This document shows positions 9,136-15,936 of a stretch of 61,986 nt of DNA, one piece after another. This stretch comes from Oscillospiraceae bacterium (lineage in GTDB: Bacteria; Bacillota; Clostridia; Oscillospirales; Ruminococcaceae). Position 1 is the first letter of the stretch, and each line of letters opens with the position of its first letter. The DNA lies in contig WRHO01000008.1 in NCBI GenBank assembly GCA_009783205.1, forward strand, positions 1-61,986. Reading direction: 5' to 3'. A program made the translations under genes and the position numbers. The notes beneath the pieces were generated by a model that was not told the DNA's origin, did not search any database, and saw only the letters and a program-made list of their open reading frames with translations.

Positions 9136-9179
9136 AAACTAAATAAGAGTTGATTTGATTATATCAAAAATTCCCGAGA

Positions 9180-9214
9180 AACGGGGCGGATTTAATAATT
9201 CCGCCCCGTTTTTT
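9180..9214 (+). terminator. intrinsic terminator of the cellulase gene
   Basis: An 11-base perfect stem (AACGGGGCGGA pairing with TCCGCCCCGTT) with a nine-base loop, followed by a run of T, about 45 bases after the stop codon. Confidence 0.9.
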
Positions 9215-9244
9215 CAATATAATTTATTATTATTTATCAAACCC

Positions 9245-9273
9245 TTGACATTCGGCGAAAATTGTTGTAGAAT
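9245..9273 (+). promoter_or_regulatory. sigma-A promoter of the HD-GYP gene
   Basis: TTGACA, a 17-base spacer, TAGAAT. It lies about 50 bases upstream of the ATG, which has AGGGGGA as ribosome-binding site. Confidence 0.8.
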
Positions 9274-9324
9274 AAAACTAATAGCCTGTAGTTTATAATA
9301 ATATGAATATTAGGGGGAAATATT

Positions 9325-10605
9325 ATGCCTTCTTTTGACTTTGTACCTATTAAATTGAAGTTTTTACCCGTTGATTTGTACTTAGAGTGTAAAATTTTTT
9401 CGCGTAAACCGGGAGAAGCGGAGCTTCCGGAGGACGAGTTTGCTTTGTTGTGCGAGAATCAAACAATGACAGGTAAGCTTATCGACAGATTAAAAAGGTC
9501 GATTTTTCCCGATACTAAGATTTATATTGAAAGAAAATATGTGGTTGACGAGCTTTTTGATAAGGGGCATCTCCTCGGCTTTAAGGAAGAAGAGGTCACG
9601 GCTATACGCAATCACGAAAACCCTTGGGAAAGTCAAAAGGCGGTGACAAAGATTCCCAAACGTCCCGCGCCTAAGCCTAAAAAGGAAACAAACTTTGACG
9701 CAAACGATGTTTCAAAATCCGTTCTGTCTATTCAACAGGCTGAACAGTTTAAAGAGATTATTCACGAATATAATCTTCTTAAAACAGAGTCTGAGGATAT
9801 GCTTAAAACTGCCGCGAAAACCGGAAAAATAGACAAGGAAAAAGGCGAAAAGGTTACCCGCGATATACAGACGCAAATAAGAATCGCCGATAACGCGCTT
9901 ATAATCCGCGCTATTAATCAAATCCGTAACGCAGACGAGTATCTTCATACACATTGTATGAATGTTGCTCTACTTAACGGGCTTATGGGGAAATGGTTAA
10001 ACTATAACGAGACCCAACAAAGCGAGTTGGTTGAAACGGGGTTGTTCCACGATTTAGGAAAGGTCGGTATATCCGACGCTATTATACACAAGCCCGAGCC
10101 GCTTTCTCCCGACGAGCTTAAGGAGATGAAAAAACACCCCGTCTTGTCTATGGAAATGCTTATGAAATCGGGTGTGCGGAATAAAGCAATATTAGAAGGT
10201 GTTATTCAGCATCATGAACGCGTAAACGGAACGGGCTACCCAAAAGGTCTCCCCGCAAGAGATATTTGCGAATATGCGCGTATTACCGCAATATCGGACA
10301 CCTATGACGCAATGGTTACAAAACGGGTATTCACCGATTCACACTCGCCCTTTGAAATTTTAAGCGAGTTTCAACAGGGGAGTTATTCCGAACTCGATTT
10401 CAATTATATTAATGTATTCATTGATTGTATGGTGGAGGAATTAAAGGGGAAGGAAATTATAATGAACGACGGCAGAGAGGCAAGGGTCGTTTTCGTAGAC
10501 CCGCGTCACCTTCGTCACCCTATGGTTGAAATTGACGGTAAAATTGTTAAAACGGACGACAGCTTTTATTGCGCCCGTATGAAAAACATTTTGGAAGACG
10601 GGTAA
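9325..10605 (+). CDS. HD-GYP domain protein, probable cyclic-di-GMP phosphodiesterase
   Basis: A 426-residue cytoplasmic protein. The C-terminal part (~200-370) is an HD-GYP hydrolase: HTH at 208-210, the HD dyad in FHDLGK (H242/D243), the HH pair at 296-297 and GTGYP at 302-306, which is the GYP signature. Known HD-GYP enzymes use a bi- or trinuclear metal site to linearise cyclic-di-GMP to pGpG or GMP. The first ~115 residues are not a receiver, PAS or GAF domain that I recognise and end in a Pro/Lys-rich linker. No membrane segment is seen. Its own promoter drives it, and tRNA-Ala follows after 11 bases with no terminator between. Confidence 0.88.
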   Translation: MPSFDFVPIKLKFLPVDLYLECKIFSRKPGEAELPEDEFALLCENQTMTGKLIDRLKRSIFPDTKIYIERKYVVDELFDKGHLLGFKEEEVTAIRNHENPWESQKAVTKIPKRPAPKPKKETNFDANDVSKSVLSIQQAEQFKEIIHEYNLLKTESEDMLKTAAKTGKIDKEKGEKVTRDIQTQIRIADNALIIRAINQIRNADEYLHTHCMNVALLNGLMGKWLNYNETQQSELVETGLFHDLGKVGISDAIIHKPEPLSPDELKEMKKHPVLSMEMLMKSGVRNKAILEGVIQHHERVNGTGYPKGLPARDICEYARITAISDTYDAMVTKRVFTDSHSPFEILSEFQQGSYSELDFNYINVFIDCMVEELKGKEIIMNDGREARVVFVDPRHLRHPMVEIDGKIVKTDDSFYCARMKNILEDG

Positions 10606-10616
10606 ATCCGTCTGCG

Positions 10617-10689
10617 GGGGCATTAGCGCAGCCGGGAGCGCACCACACTGGCAGTGTGGGGGTCACGAGTTCGAGTCTCGTATGCTCCA
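10617..10689 (+). tRNA. tRNA-Ala (anticodon GGC)
   Basis: Folds as a complete cloverleaf. The acceptor stem GGGGCAT/ATGCTCC includes the G3:U70 wobble that alanyl-tRNA synthetase recognises. The D stem is GCGC/GCGC, the anticodon stem is CCACA/TGTGG with loop CTGGCAG (anticodon GGC), the T stem is ACGAG/CTCGT with loop TTCGAGT, and the discriminator base is A. The 3' CCA is not encoded (GCA follows), so it must be added after transcription. Confidence 0.95.
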
Positions 10690-10698
10690 GCATTATGT

Positions 10699-10752
10699 AC
10701 AAATACGAACACCAAACCGTTTTGGGTCGGCGAGGCGTTCGTATTTGTTTTT
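10699..10752 (+). terminator. intrinsic terminator after tRNA-Ala
   Basis: A 12-base perfect stem (ACAAATACGAAC with GTTCGTATTTGT) enclosing a smaller CCAAA/TTTGG hairpin, then a T run. It ends the HD-GYP plus tRNA transcription unit. Confidence 0.85.
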
Positions 10753-10792
10753 CTATAGAATCGGGGAGTGAGCTTGTTTATTATTCGAGAAG

Positions 10793-12145
10793 TTAATCAT
10801 CAATCTGATACGTATAAATGTTACTAAAAAATGAATTAAGGTTACTAATATTATTGTCGCCTCGTAAACCGACCGCGAGCAGATTATCATTTAACCAGTC
10901 GATACACCAAACTGTCTGTTCATCAATTATACTTTCGTAAATATGATTGGTTTCACCCGATTCCATATCAATAATATGCAAATTATCTTCTCCGTCTTTT
11001 TGCGACAAGCACGCCATATATCTCCCGTTGTCACTAAGCCTTGTAAGCCACCAATCGGTTGAAAGCGGAAGCGCGGTGTACAATTCGTCTCGCCCCGTAA
11101 CAACATTGAATCGGCGGAGAGAGTCCTTCGTGTTGTAAAAAAAGCTCTCATTATCAATCCAATCGCACAAACCGATTTCCGGGTTATTCGGGTTATTGTT
11201 TATATCAAGCAAGGTAGTTTTACCCGTAACCAAATCCGTCAGATACACCTCTCCCATATAATAATATACGCTCTTGTCCGGCGCGCTGCACTCAGAGCAG
11301 GTGCAGTAACGCCCTAACCCTGTATATGGGCAGGAAATGTTTCTTGAAACCGCTTTTGTTCCATCGGGGCTAAAAATTATATAGTGTGTTCGTATAGCCG
11401 GCAACGGGCTGTCTGTAATTTTAAAGGTTGTCAGATTAAAATAAACATTATATATAGTTTCACCCAAGTATAAACCAATATGAACCGTATCTGTTCTGTT
11501 GGGTATTGCTGTAACGATGACTACCGGATAATCTTCATAAATATCAGTACCGAGGTTGTTGTTACGAACGTAAAGCTGTCCGTTACTTTTTACTCCATGG
11601 AAAAAATCCACGAAAAAATCCGCACCTTTATAGGTTATCGTTTCGCTAAAATTTGTAGCATCAAGCGGCTTTAACCTACCGTCTGTATATTCGTAAAAGG
11701 TATCAAGAACCTCGTTTTCAATCAACTCCGAATATAAGGACGCATCTTCGTTTTCCATAGCGAGAATCTCATCAAATCTTGACTGATTCCAAACATGAGC
11801 GACGTTATCACTGAAGGATAACACTACCTGCCCTTCTGTCAGCATATTTGTAAAGGATTGGTCGTTTTCTGTAACCATTTCGACCGCGTTAAGACCGAAG
11901 AATCCGAAAACCGCCTCTCGAAAATCGGCGTTTACAACCATTATCGCTGAAAAAGCCATCACCGCCGCCATTGTTGCGGCGAGTACCCTTTTAAGTGAGC
12001 GGCGTTTTGATTTCTGTACCGGTTTAATCTGAGCGGCTTTTGATTCAAACAAGTCATGAATATTTCGCAGATTATCGTCGTTCATAGTAAGGGAATAAGC
12101 TTTTATATCCTCTAACGAGGTTTGATTTAATTTATAATGTTTCAC
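10793..12145 (-). CDS. membrane anti-sigma-like protein paired with the ECF sigma factor
   Basis: A 450-residue protein whose start overlaps the end of the sigma-factor gene by 14 bases. The first ~50 residues are soluble and basic toward the membrane, as in anti-sigma domains. One transmembrane helix (~53-71) is followed by a large extracytoplasmic part that looks like a beta-propeller or sensor fold (repeats such as SPDGTKAV and SDNGRYMACLS). A Cys cluster (C-x8-CxC-x2-C, around 270-285) could bind a metal or form disulfides. Pairing and topology suggest it holds the sigma factor inactive until an external signal arrives. This is inference, because I cannot match the N-terminus to a named anti-sigma domain. 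Confidence 0.6.
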   Translation of the reverse strand: MKHYKLNQTSLEDIKAYSLTMNDDNLRNIHDLFESKAAQIKPVQKSKRRSLKRVLAATMAAVMAFSAIMVVNADFREAVFGFFGLNAVEMVTENDQSFTNMLTEGQVVLSFSDNVAHVWNQSRFDEILAMENEDASLYSELIENEVLDTFYEYTDGRLKPLDATNFSETITYKGADFFVDFFHGVKSNGQLYVRNNNLGTDIYEDYPVVIVTAIPNRTDTVHIGLYLGETIYNVYFNLTTFKITDSPLPAIRTHYIIFSPDGTKAVSRNISCPYTGLGRYCTCSECSAPDKSVYYYMGEVYLTDLVTGKTTLLDINNNPNNPEIGLCDWIDNESFFYNTKDSLRRFNVVTGRDELYTALPLSTDWWLTRLSDNGRYMACLSQKDGEDNLHIIDMESGETNHIYESIIDEQTVWCIDWLNDNLLAVGLRGDNNISNLNSFFSNIYTYQIDD

Positions 12146-12695
12146 AATAGTTTCCTCCTATTCTATTTTTAAGCTTCTTTTTGCTTTGATAGAGCCTGTT
12201 ACGGACTTCTCTTTCCGGTAAATTCATAACACGGGCAATATCACTCGGCTTTTGCTCAAAGCAGTATCGACGGTAAAAAATCTCTCTGTCGGGTTCTTTT
12301 AAACCTCCGATTTCAGTCATTATTTCACCTGCTTCGGTTTTGTCTATTATTTCTTCTTCGACCGGAACAGATATGAGTCCAATATTATCATCGAAAGGAA
12401 CATGAGGCAGTTTTGACCTTAATCGCCGATGAAGGTTGAGTGCTTTACTTTTTGCAATAATCTTCAGGAAAGAAGCGATTCCACCCTTTTCCGGATTAAA
12501 CTTATACGGATTTTTCCACACTTCGATGAATACGTCGGCAACACATTCTTCAATATCCTGCACTGTTCCGATATTTTTCAAAATCGCACTGCATACAGTC
12601 CAAACCAAACGCCCGTACTCATCTATAAGTTCACGATAGAGTTTTTCATCGTGGTTTAATATTCCTTGTTTGATACGGCATGAATCGTCTGTCAT
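12132..12695 (-). CDS. ECF-type RNA polymerase sigma factor
   Basis: A 187-residue sigma-70 family protein with only regions 2 and 4, as in ECF sigma factors. Region 2 is around RLVWTVCSAIL and IEECVADVFIEVWKN. Region 4 is around PDREIFYRRYCF with the helix-turn-helix IARVMNLPEREVRNRLYQSKKKL. GGAGGTGTCGC in front of the ATG is a strong ribosome-binding site. It is co-transcribed with the membrane protein that follows, the usual sigma/anti-sigma layout. A hairpin lies in its 5' leader. No obvious sigma-A promoter was found upstream on the minus strand, so autoregulation is possible. Confidence 0.9.
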   Translation of the reverse strand: MTDDSCRIKQGILNHDEKLYRELIDEYGRLVWTVCSAILKNIGTVQDIEECVADVFIEVWKNPYKFNPEKGGIASFLKIIAKSKALNLHRRLRSKLPHVPFDDNIGLISVPVEEEIIDKTEAGEIMTEIGGLKEPDREIFYRRYCFEQKPSDIARVMNLPEREVRNRLYQSKKKLKNRIGGNYCETL

Positions 12696-12992
12696 TGCGA
12701 CACCTCCTCTTTGGTTTTTGTTATTTTAGGCAACCTCCGAAAACCTCTTCCGGAGGTCGCCTTTAACCGGTTATACTAAACTATACAATAACAAATCTCG
12801 TTTTGTCTTATAAAAAATAAAAAACTATCGCGGATTTTATATTATTACCCGATTATATCATGTCCCGTTAATTTTTACAAACTGATGGTTTGACACACAA
12901 AATAACCGACAAAAATAATTTTAAAATCTATTGACACTATGGGATAAAACATATATAATAGATATAACATATAACGAGTAAGGAGGAGTCGA
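12696..12992. other. divergent intergenic region between the sigma factor and the HigBA module
   Basis: About 300 AT-rich bases without a gene. It holds a hairpin in the leader of the sigma gene (GGCAACCTCCG pairing with CGGAGGTCGCC, one mismatch, at 12729-12751) and, at the right end, the promoter of the toxin-antitoxin operon. I see nothing else in it. Confidence 0.6.
12931..12959 (+). promoter_or_regulatory. sigma-A promoter of the HigBA-type operon
   Basis: Perfect TTGACA and TATAAT hexamers separated by 17 bases. The AT-rich repeats ATATATAATAGATATAAC and ATATAAC over and just after the -10 box could be the operator for the antitoxin, which is inference. Confidence 0.8.
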
Positions 12993-13370
12993 TTGCAAAA
13001 CGAAGAAAATATTTTTGAAGTAGAATACTATGACAAGCCGGACGGTACATACCCTGCCGAAGAATTTATTTTAGCGCAGGATGTGAAGATGAGGGCAAAA
13101 TTATTCAAGTTGCTTGAACTTTTAGAGTTAAAAGGGAACGAGTTAAGAGAGCCGTATTCAAAATTTTTAGATGATGGAATTTTTGAGATAAGAGCGATTC
13201 AAGGAACGAATATTACAAGAGTATTATACTTCTTTGTTGTTGGAAGAAAAATAATATTAACACATGGATTTGTCAAGAAAACGCAAAAGACCCCGCAGTC
13301 TGAAATCGAAACGGCTAAGAAATATAGAAGCGAGTTTATCAACCGAAAGGAGCAGAATAAAGATGACTAA
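12993..13370 (+). CDS. HigB/RelE-type toxin (phage Gp49-like)
   Basis: A 125-residue protein starting at TTG behind AAGGAGGAG. The core (EVEYYDKPDGTYPAEEF, LKGNELREPYSKFLDDGIFEIRA, TRVLYFFVVGRKIILTHGFVKKTQKTP) is the phage-derived Gp49/HigB family, a RelE-like mRNA interferase fold. The conserved Arg after FEI (FEIRA) and the HGFxKKTxKTP segment are typical. Gene order is toxin first, antitoxin second, as in HigBA modules, with an eight-base overlap. It should cleave mRNA at the ribosome when released by its antitoxin. Confidence 0.88.
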   Translation: MQNEENIFEVEYYDKPDGTYPAEEFILAQDVKMRAKLFKLLELLELKGNELREPYSKFLDDGIFEIRAIQGTNITRVLYFFVVGRKIILTHGFVKKTQKTPQSEIETAKKYRSEFINRKEQNKDD

Positions 13371-13653
13371 GAATTTTAAGGAGTCACTTAATGAGCAATT
13401 AAAAGATGAAACTTTCAGAAATGAGTATATGGCGTTAGAGCCGGAGTTTCAAATAATTAAAGCGTTATTGGACGGCAGAAAAGAAAAAAATCTTACTCAA
13501 CAACAGTTGTCAGATATCACGGGAATCAATCAGGCTGATATAAGTAAAATTGAAAAAGGTAACGCGAATCCGTCATTAAGAACGCTTCAACGTCTTGCAG
13601 CCGGAATGGACATGAATGTAAGGATTGAGTTTGTCCCGAACCAAGCAAAATAG
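13363..13653 (+). CDS. HigA-type XRE-family antitoxin
   Basis: A 96-residue DNA-binding protein. The ATG preceded by GAAAGGAGCAG was chosen over an upstream in-frame start that would lie deep inside the toxin gene. An XRE/Cro helix-turn-helix occupies about residues 44-90 (LTQQQLSDITGINQADISKIE, then NPSLRTLQRLAAGM). It should neutralise the toxin upstream and repress the shared promoter. The next promoter (rimP) begins only ~50 bases after its stop, with no clear terminator between. Confidence 0.9.
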   Translation: MTKNFKESLNEQLKDETFRNEYMALEPEFQIIKALLDGRKEKNLTQQQLSDITGINQADISKIEKGNANPSLRTLQRLAAGMDMNVRIEFVPNQAK

Positions 13654-13705
13654 AAATTCGTATTTAGTATAAAGTAGTCCGGAAAATAAATTTTCACAAA
13701 AACAC

Positions 13706-13734
13706 TTGACAAACAATATTTCATGTGATATAAT
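13706..13734 (+). promoter_or_regulatory. sigma-A promoter of the rimP-nusA-infB operon
   Basis: TTGACA, a 17-base spacer, TATAAT. A leader of about 80 bases follows before the rimP start and contains a strong hairpin. Confidence 0.85.
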
Positions 13735-13746
13735 CCTTAACAGTAA

Positions 13747-13769
13747 GACCGGAGTTGACAACTCCGGTC
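13747..13769 (+). promoter_or_regulatory. perfect hairpin in the rimP leader
   Basis: GACCGGAGTT, a three-base loop and AACTCCGGTC form a 10-base perfect stem only ~13 bases after the -10 box, near the very 5' end of the mRNA. No T run follows, so it is not a classical terminator. A 5' stabilising hairpin or a protein-binding site is possible. Confidence 0.55.
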
Positions 13770-13823
13770 GTATTTATTAATTTATATTTATAATAGTTCA
13801 CTTTACTATGAAGGTAATAATGT

Positions 13824-14285
13824 ATGAGTAACAGAATAGAAGACCAAGCGCGAAGAATCGCCGAGCCTTTTCTTAACGAAAACAACTGTTTATTATGGGA
13901 CGTTTTGTTTGAGAAGGAGGGCGCGATGCACTATCTCAAGGTTTTGTTTGACGACGGCGACGGGGCATTAGATATGGACAAGTGCGAGCGGCTCACCCCG
14001 CCGTTAAATAAGCTTTTTGACGCAGAGGATTTTATTAAACAGGTGGATATAGTTGAAATAGGCTCGCCGGGTTTGACGAGGCGACTTCGGCATAAGGAAC
14101 ACTTTAATTTTTGTAAAGGCAAAAACATCCGCGTTATGAAAAGACTTGAAAACGGTAAAACACAGATGATTTCGGGAACCCTCACCGATTATGACGCGGA
14201 GGGCAAATATATTACACTTAACGGAGAAGAACAGATGAACCTTAAAAAATGTATCAGAATCACGTTGGAGGAACAGCCACAATGA
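13824..14285 (+). CDS. rimP: ribosome maturation factor RimP
   Basis: A 153-residue protein that assists late assembly of the 30S subunit. The N-terminal alpha/beta domain (VLFEKEGAMHYLKVLFDD, then DMDKCERLTPPLNKLFD) and the SH3-like C-terminal domain (from about residue 85) match RimP. The VEIGSPGLTRRL motif linking them is the family signature. It is the first gene of the conserved nusA-infB operon. Its TGA overlaps the nusA ATG (ATGA), so the two are translationally coupled. Confidence 0.95.
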   Translation: MSNRIEDQARRIAEPFLNENNCLLWDVLFEKEGAMHYLKVLFDDGDGALDMDKCERLTPPLNKLFDAEDFIKQVDIVEIGSPGLTRRLRHKEHFNFCKGKNIRVMKRLENGKTQMISGTLTDYDAEGKYITLNGEEQMNLKKCIRITLEEQPQ

Positions 14286-15346
14286 GCAACAATATTGAAT
14301 TGTTTGACGCGCTTGCGTTGGTAGCAAAGGAGAAAGGGATTACGCCCGAGGTGTTGGTTGAAAAAATCCAAACCGCGCTCGTTATTGCGATTAAGAAAGA
14401 CTATCCGAAAAGCGAAAATATCAATTTTGATATAGATATAACAAAAGGAAAGTTCGACGTCTGTATTTATAAAGAGGTAGTAGAAACTCCCGAAGAGGTT
14501 GAGGACGACGCGAATCAGATTGACCTCGCCGCGGCAAAAAAGTTTTCAAGGAAATATAAACCGGGTGACCAATGTGTTGTTAAGCTCAACACTAAGCATT
14601 TCGGAAGAATTGCCGCACAAACCGCGAAACAGGTTATTAAACAGGGGATTAAAGAAGTCGAACGCGAACAATTAATCGAACAATGGGGAAGTCTGCAAAA
14701 CGAGGTTGTGACGGTAAAGATTCTTAAGGTTGAACCCGATACGTTGAACGCATTTGTCGAAATTAACGGCACAGAGGTTGTGCTTTTTAAAAACGACCAA
14801 ATTCCGGGTGAAATTATTCAAACGGGGGATAATATAAAGGTTTATATATCCGGCGTTTCCGCAAATGACCGACGACCGACGCTCAGAATCTCGCGAACAC
14901 ATAATAATCTTATCAAAAAATTGCTCGAAAACGAGGTTCCGGAAATAGCCGGCGGTATAGTTGAGGTTCATGCGGTGAGCCGTGAACCCGGGCTTCGGAG
15001 TAAGGTCGCGGTTATATCGACCGATGAAAACGTGGACGCGGTAGGCTCATGTATAGGGCCGGGGCGGTCGAGAATTTCCGCAATATGTGAAGAATTAAAC
15101 GGCGAGAAAATAGATGTTATTACCTATAGCGAAGACCCAAAAGAGTTTATTAAACAGGCACTTAAGCCCGCCGACGTTGTTGAGGTGGAAATCCCCAACG
15201 AAGAGGAACGCATTTGTATGGCGACCGTTCCGGATAATCAGCTTTCCTTGGCAATCGGTAATAAAGGACAAAACGCAAAGTTAGCCGCGAGATTGACCGG
15301 CTTTAAAATAGATATTCGCCCCGAATCCGGGTTCTATGAAGGCTGA
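14282..15346 (+). CDS. nusA: transcription termination/antitermination factor NusA
   Basis: A 354-residue RNA-polymerase-binding factor. The start at the ATGA overlap with rimP was chosen because it begins the conserved N-terminus (MSNNIELFDALALVAKEKG). Order: NusA N-terminal domain (~1-125), S1 domain (~135-200), then two KH domains (~205-350; PGRSRISAICEEL, then IGNKGQNAKLAARLTG). The acidic C-terminal repeats of E. coli NusA are absent, as in most Firmicutes. It modulates pausing, intrinsic termination and antitermination on rRNA. Confidence 0.96.
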   Translation: MSNNIELFDALALVAKEKGITPEVLVEKIQTALVIAIKKDYPKSENINFDIDITKGKFDVCIYKEVVETPEEVEDDANQIDLAAAKKFSRKYKPGDQCVVKLNTKHFGRIAAQTAKQVIKQGIKEVEREQLIEQWGSLQNEVVTVKILKVEPDTLNAFVEINGTEVVLFKNDQIPGEIIQTGDNIKVYISGVSANDRRPTLRISRTHNNLIKKLLENEVPEIAGGIVEVHAVSREPGLRSKVAVISTDENVDAVGSCIGPGRSRISAICEELNGEKIDVITYSEDPKEFIKQALKPADVVEVEIPNEEERICMATVPDNQLSLAIGNKGQNAKLAARLTGFKIDIRPESGFYEG

Positions 15347-15608
15347 CGCGGAAAATGTAAACGTTCCCGAAAGAATGTGTGTGGGGTGTCGGCAAAAGGG
15401 TAACAAATCCGAGTTCGTTCGCATAGTTAATAATAACGGAAGCATTATTGTTGACTCGAGTTCAAAAGCCGCGGGGCGGGGTGCTTATATTCATAAAAGC
15501 TCGGCTTGTTTAAAAACTGCGATAAAGAAAAAAAGTCTCGACCGCGCTCTGAAAGGAAGAGTTGAAGAAGAAATATACGAGTTGTTGGAAAGAAAATGTA
15601 ATGATTAA
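15336..15608 (+). CDS. rnpM: RNase P modulator RnpM (YlxR)
   Basis: A 90-residue small basic protein of the YlxR family. The hallmark PERMCVGCRQKGNKSEFVRIV near the start and GRGAYIH in the middle are both seen. YlxR/RnpM proteins bind RNA and have been described as regulators of RNase P in Firmicutes. It lies between nusA and the L7Ae-like gene, its universal position, overlapping nusA by 11 bases. Confidence 0.93.
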   Translation: MKADAENVNVPERMCVGCRQKGNKSEFVRIVNNNGSIIVDSSSKAAGRGAYIHKSSACLKTAIKKKSLDRALKGRVEEEIYELLERKCND

Positions 15609-15891
15609 GGATAATAAAAAACTCTCTACCTTAGGGCTTTGTAAAAGAGCGGGAAAAATAATTACCGGGTTTGACGCAGTTGTTGCGGATATTAATAAAG
15701 CATCGGGAATTATAATAACAACCGATTTGTCCGAAAAAACAAAAAAAGAAATCAAATTCCACTGTGATAAGCATAATAAGCGTTTAGTCGAAATAAACAA
15801 CACTATGAGCGATATAGAAAGCGTTTTGGGGAAAAAAACGGGTATAATCGCAATTCTTGATGAAGGATTATTTTTATCACTTCATCGGTGA
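15601..15891 (+). CDS. ylxQ: L7Ae-family ribosomal-like protein YlxQ
   Basis: A 96-residue L7Ae/L30e/S12e-type RNA-binding protein. The start is the ATG overlapping the end of rnpM by eight bases; an upstream in-frame ATG lies inside rnpM and lacks a ribosome-binding site. LGLCKRAGKIITGFDAV is the family signature that contacts kink-turn RNA, and the C-terminal IAILDEGL is also typical. It is part of the nusA-infB operon in nearly all Firmicutes. Its precise role is still unclear. Confidence 0.92.
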   Translation: MIKDNKKLSTLGLCKRAGKIITGFDAVVADINKASGIIITTDLSEKTKKEIKFHCDKHNKRLVEINNTMSDIESVLGKKTGIIAILDEGLFLSLHR

Positions 15892-15936
15892 TTATTATAT
15901 ATTTGTCAATTTAAAAACTAACACATAGGGAGCAAT

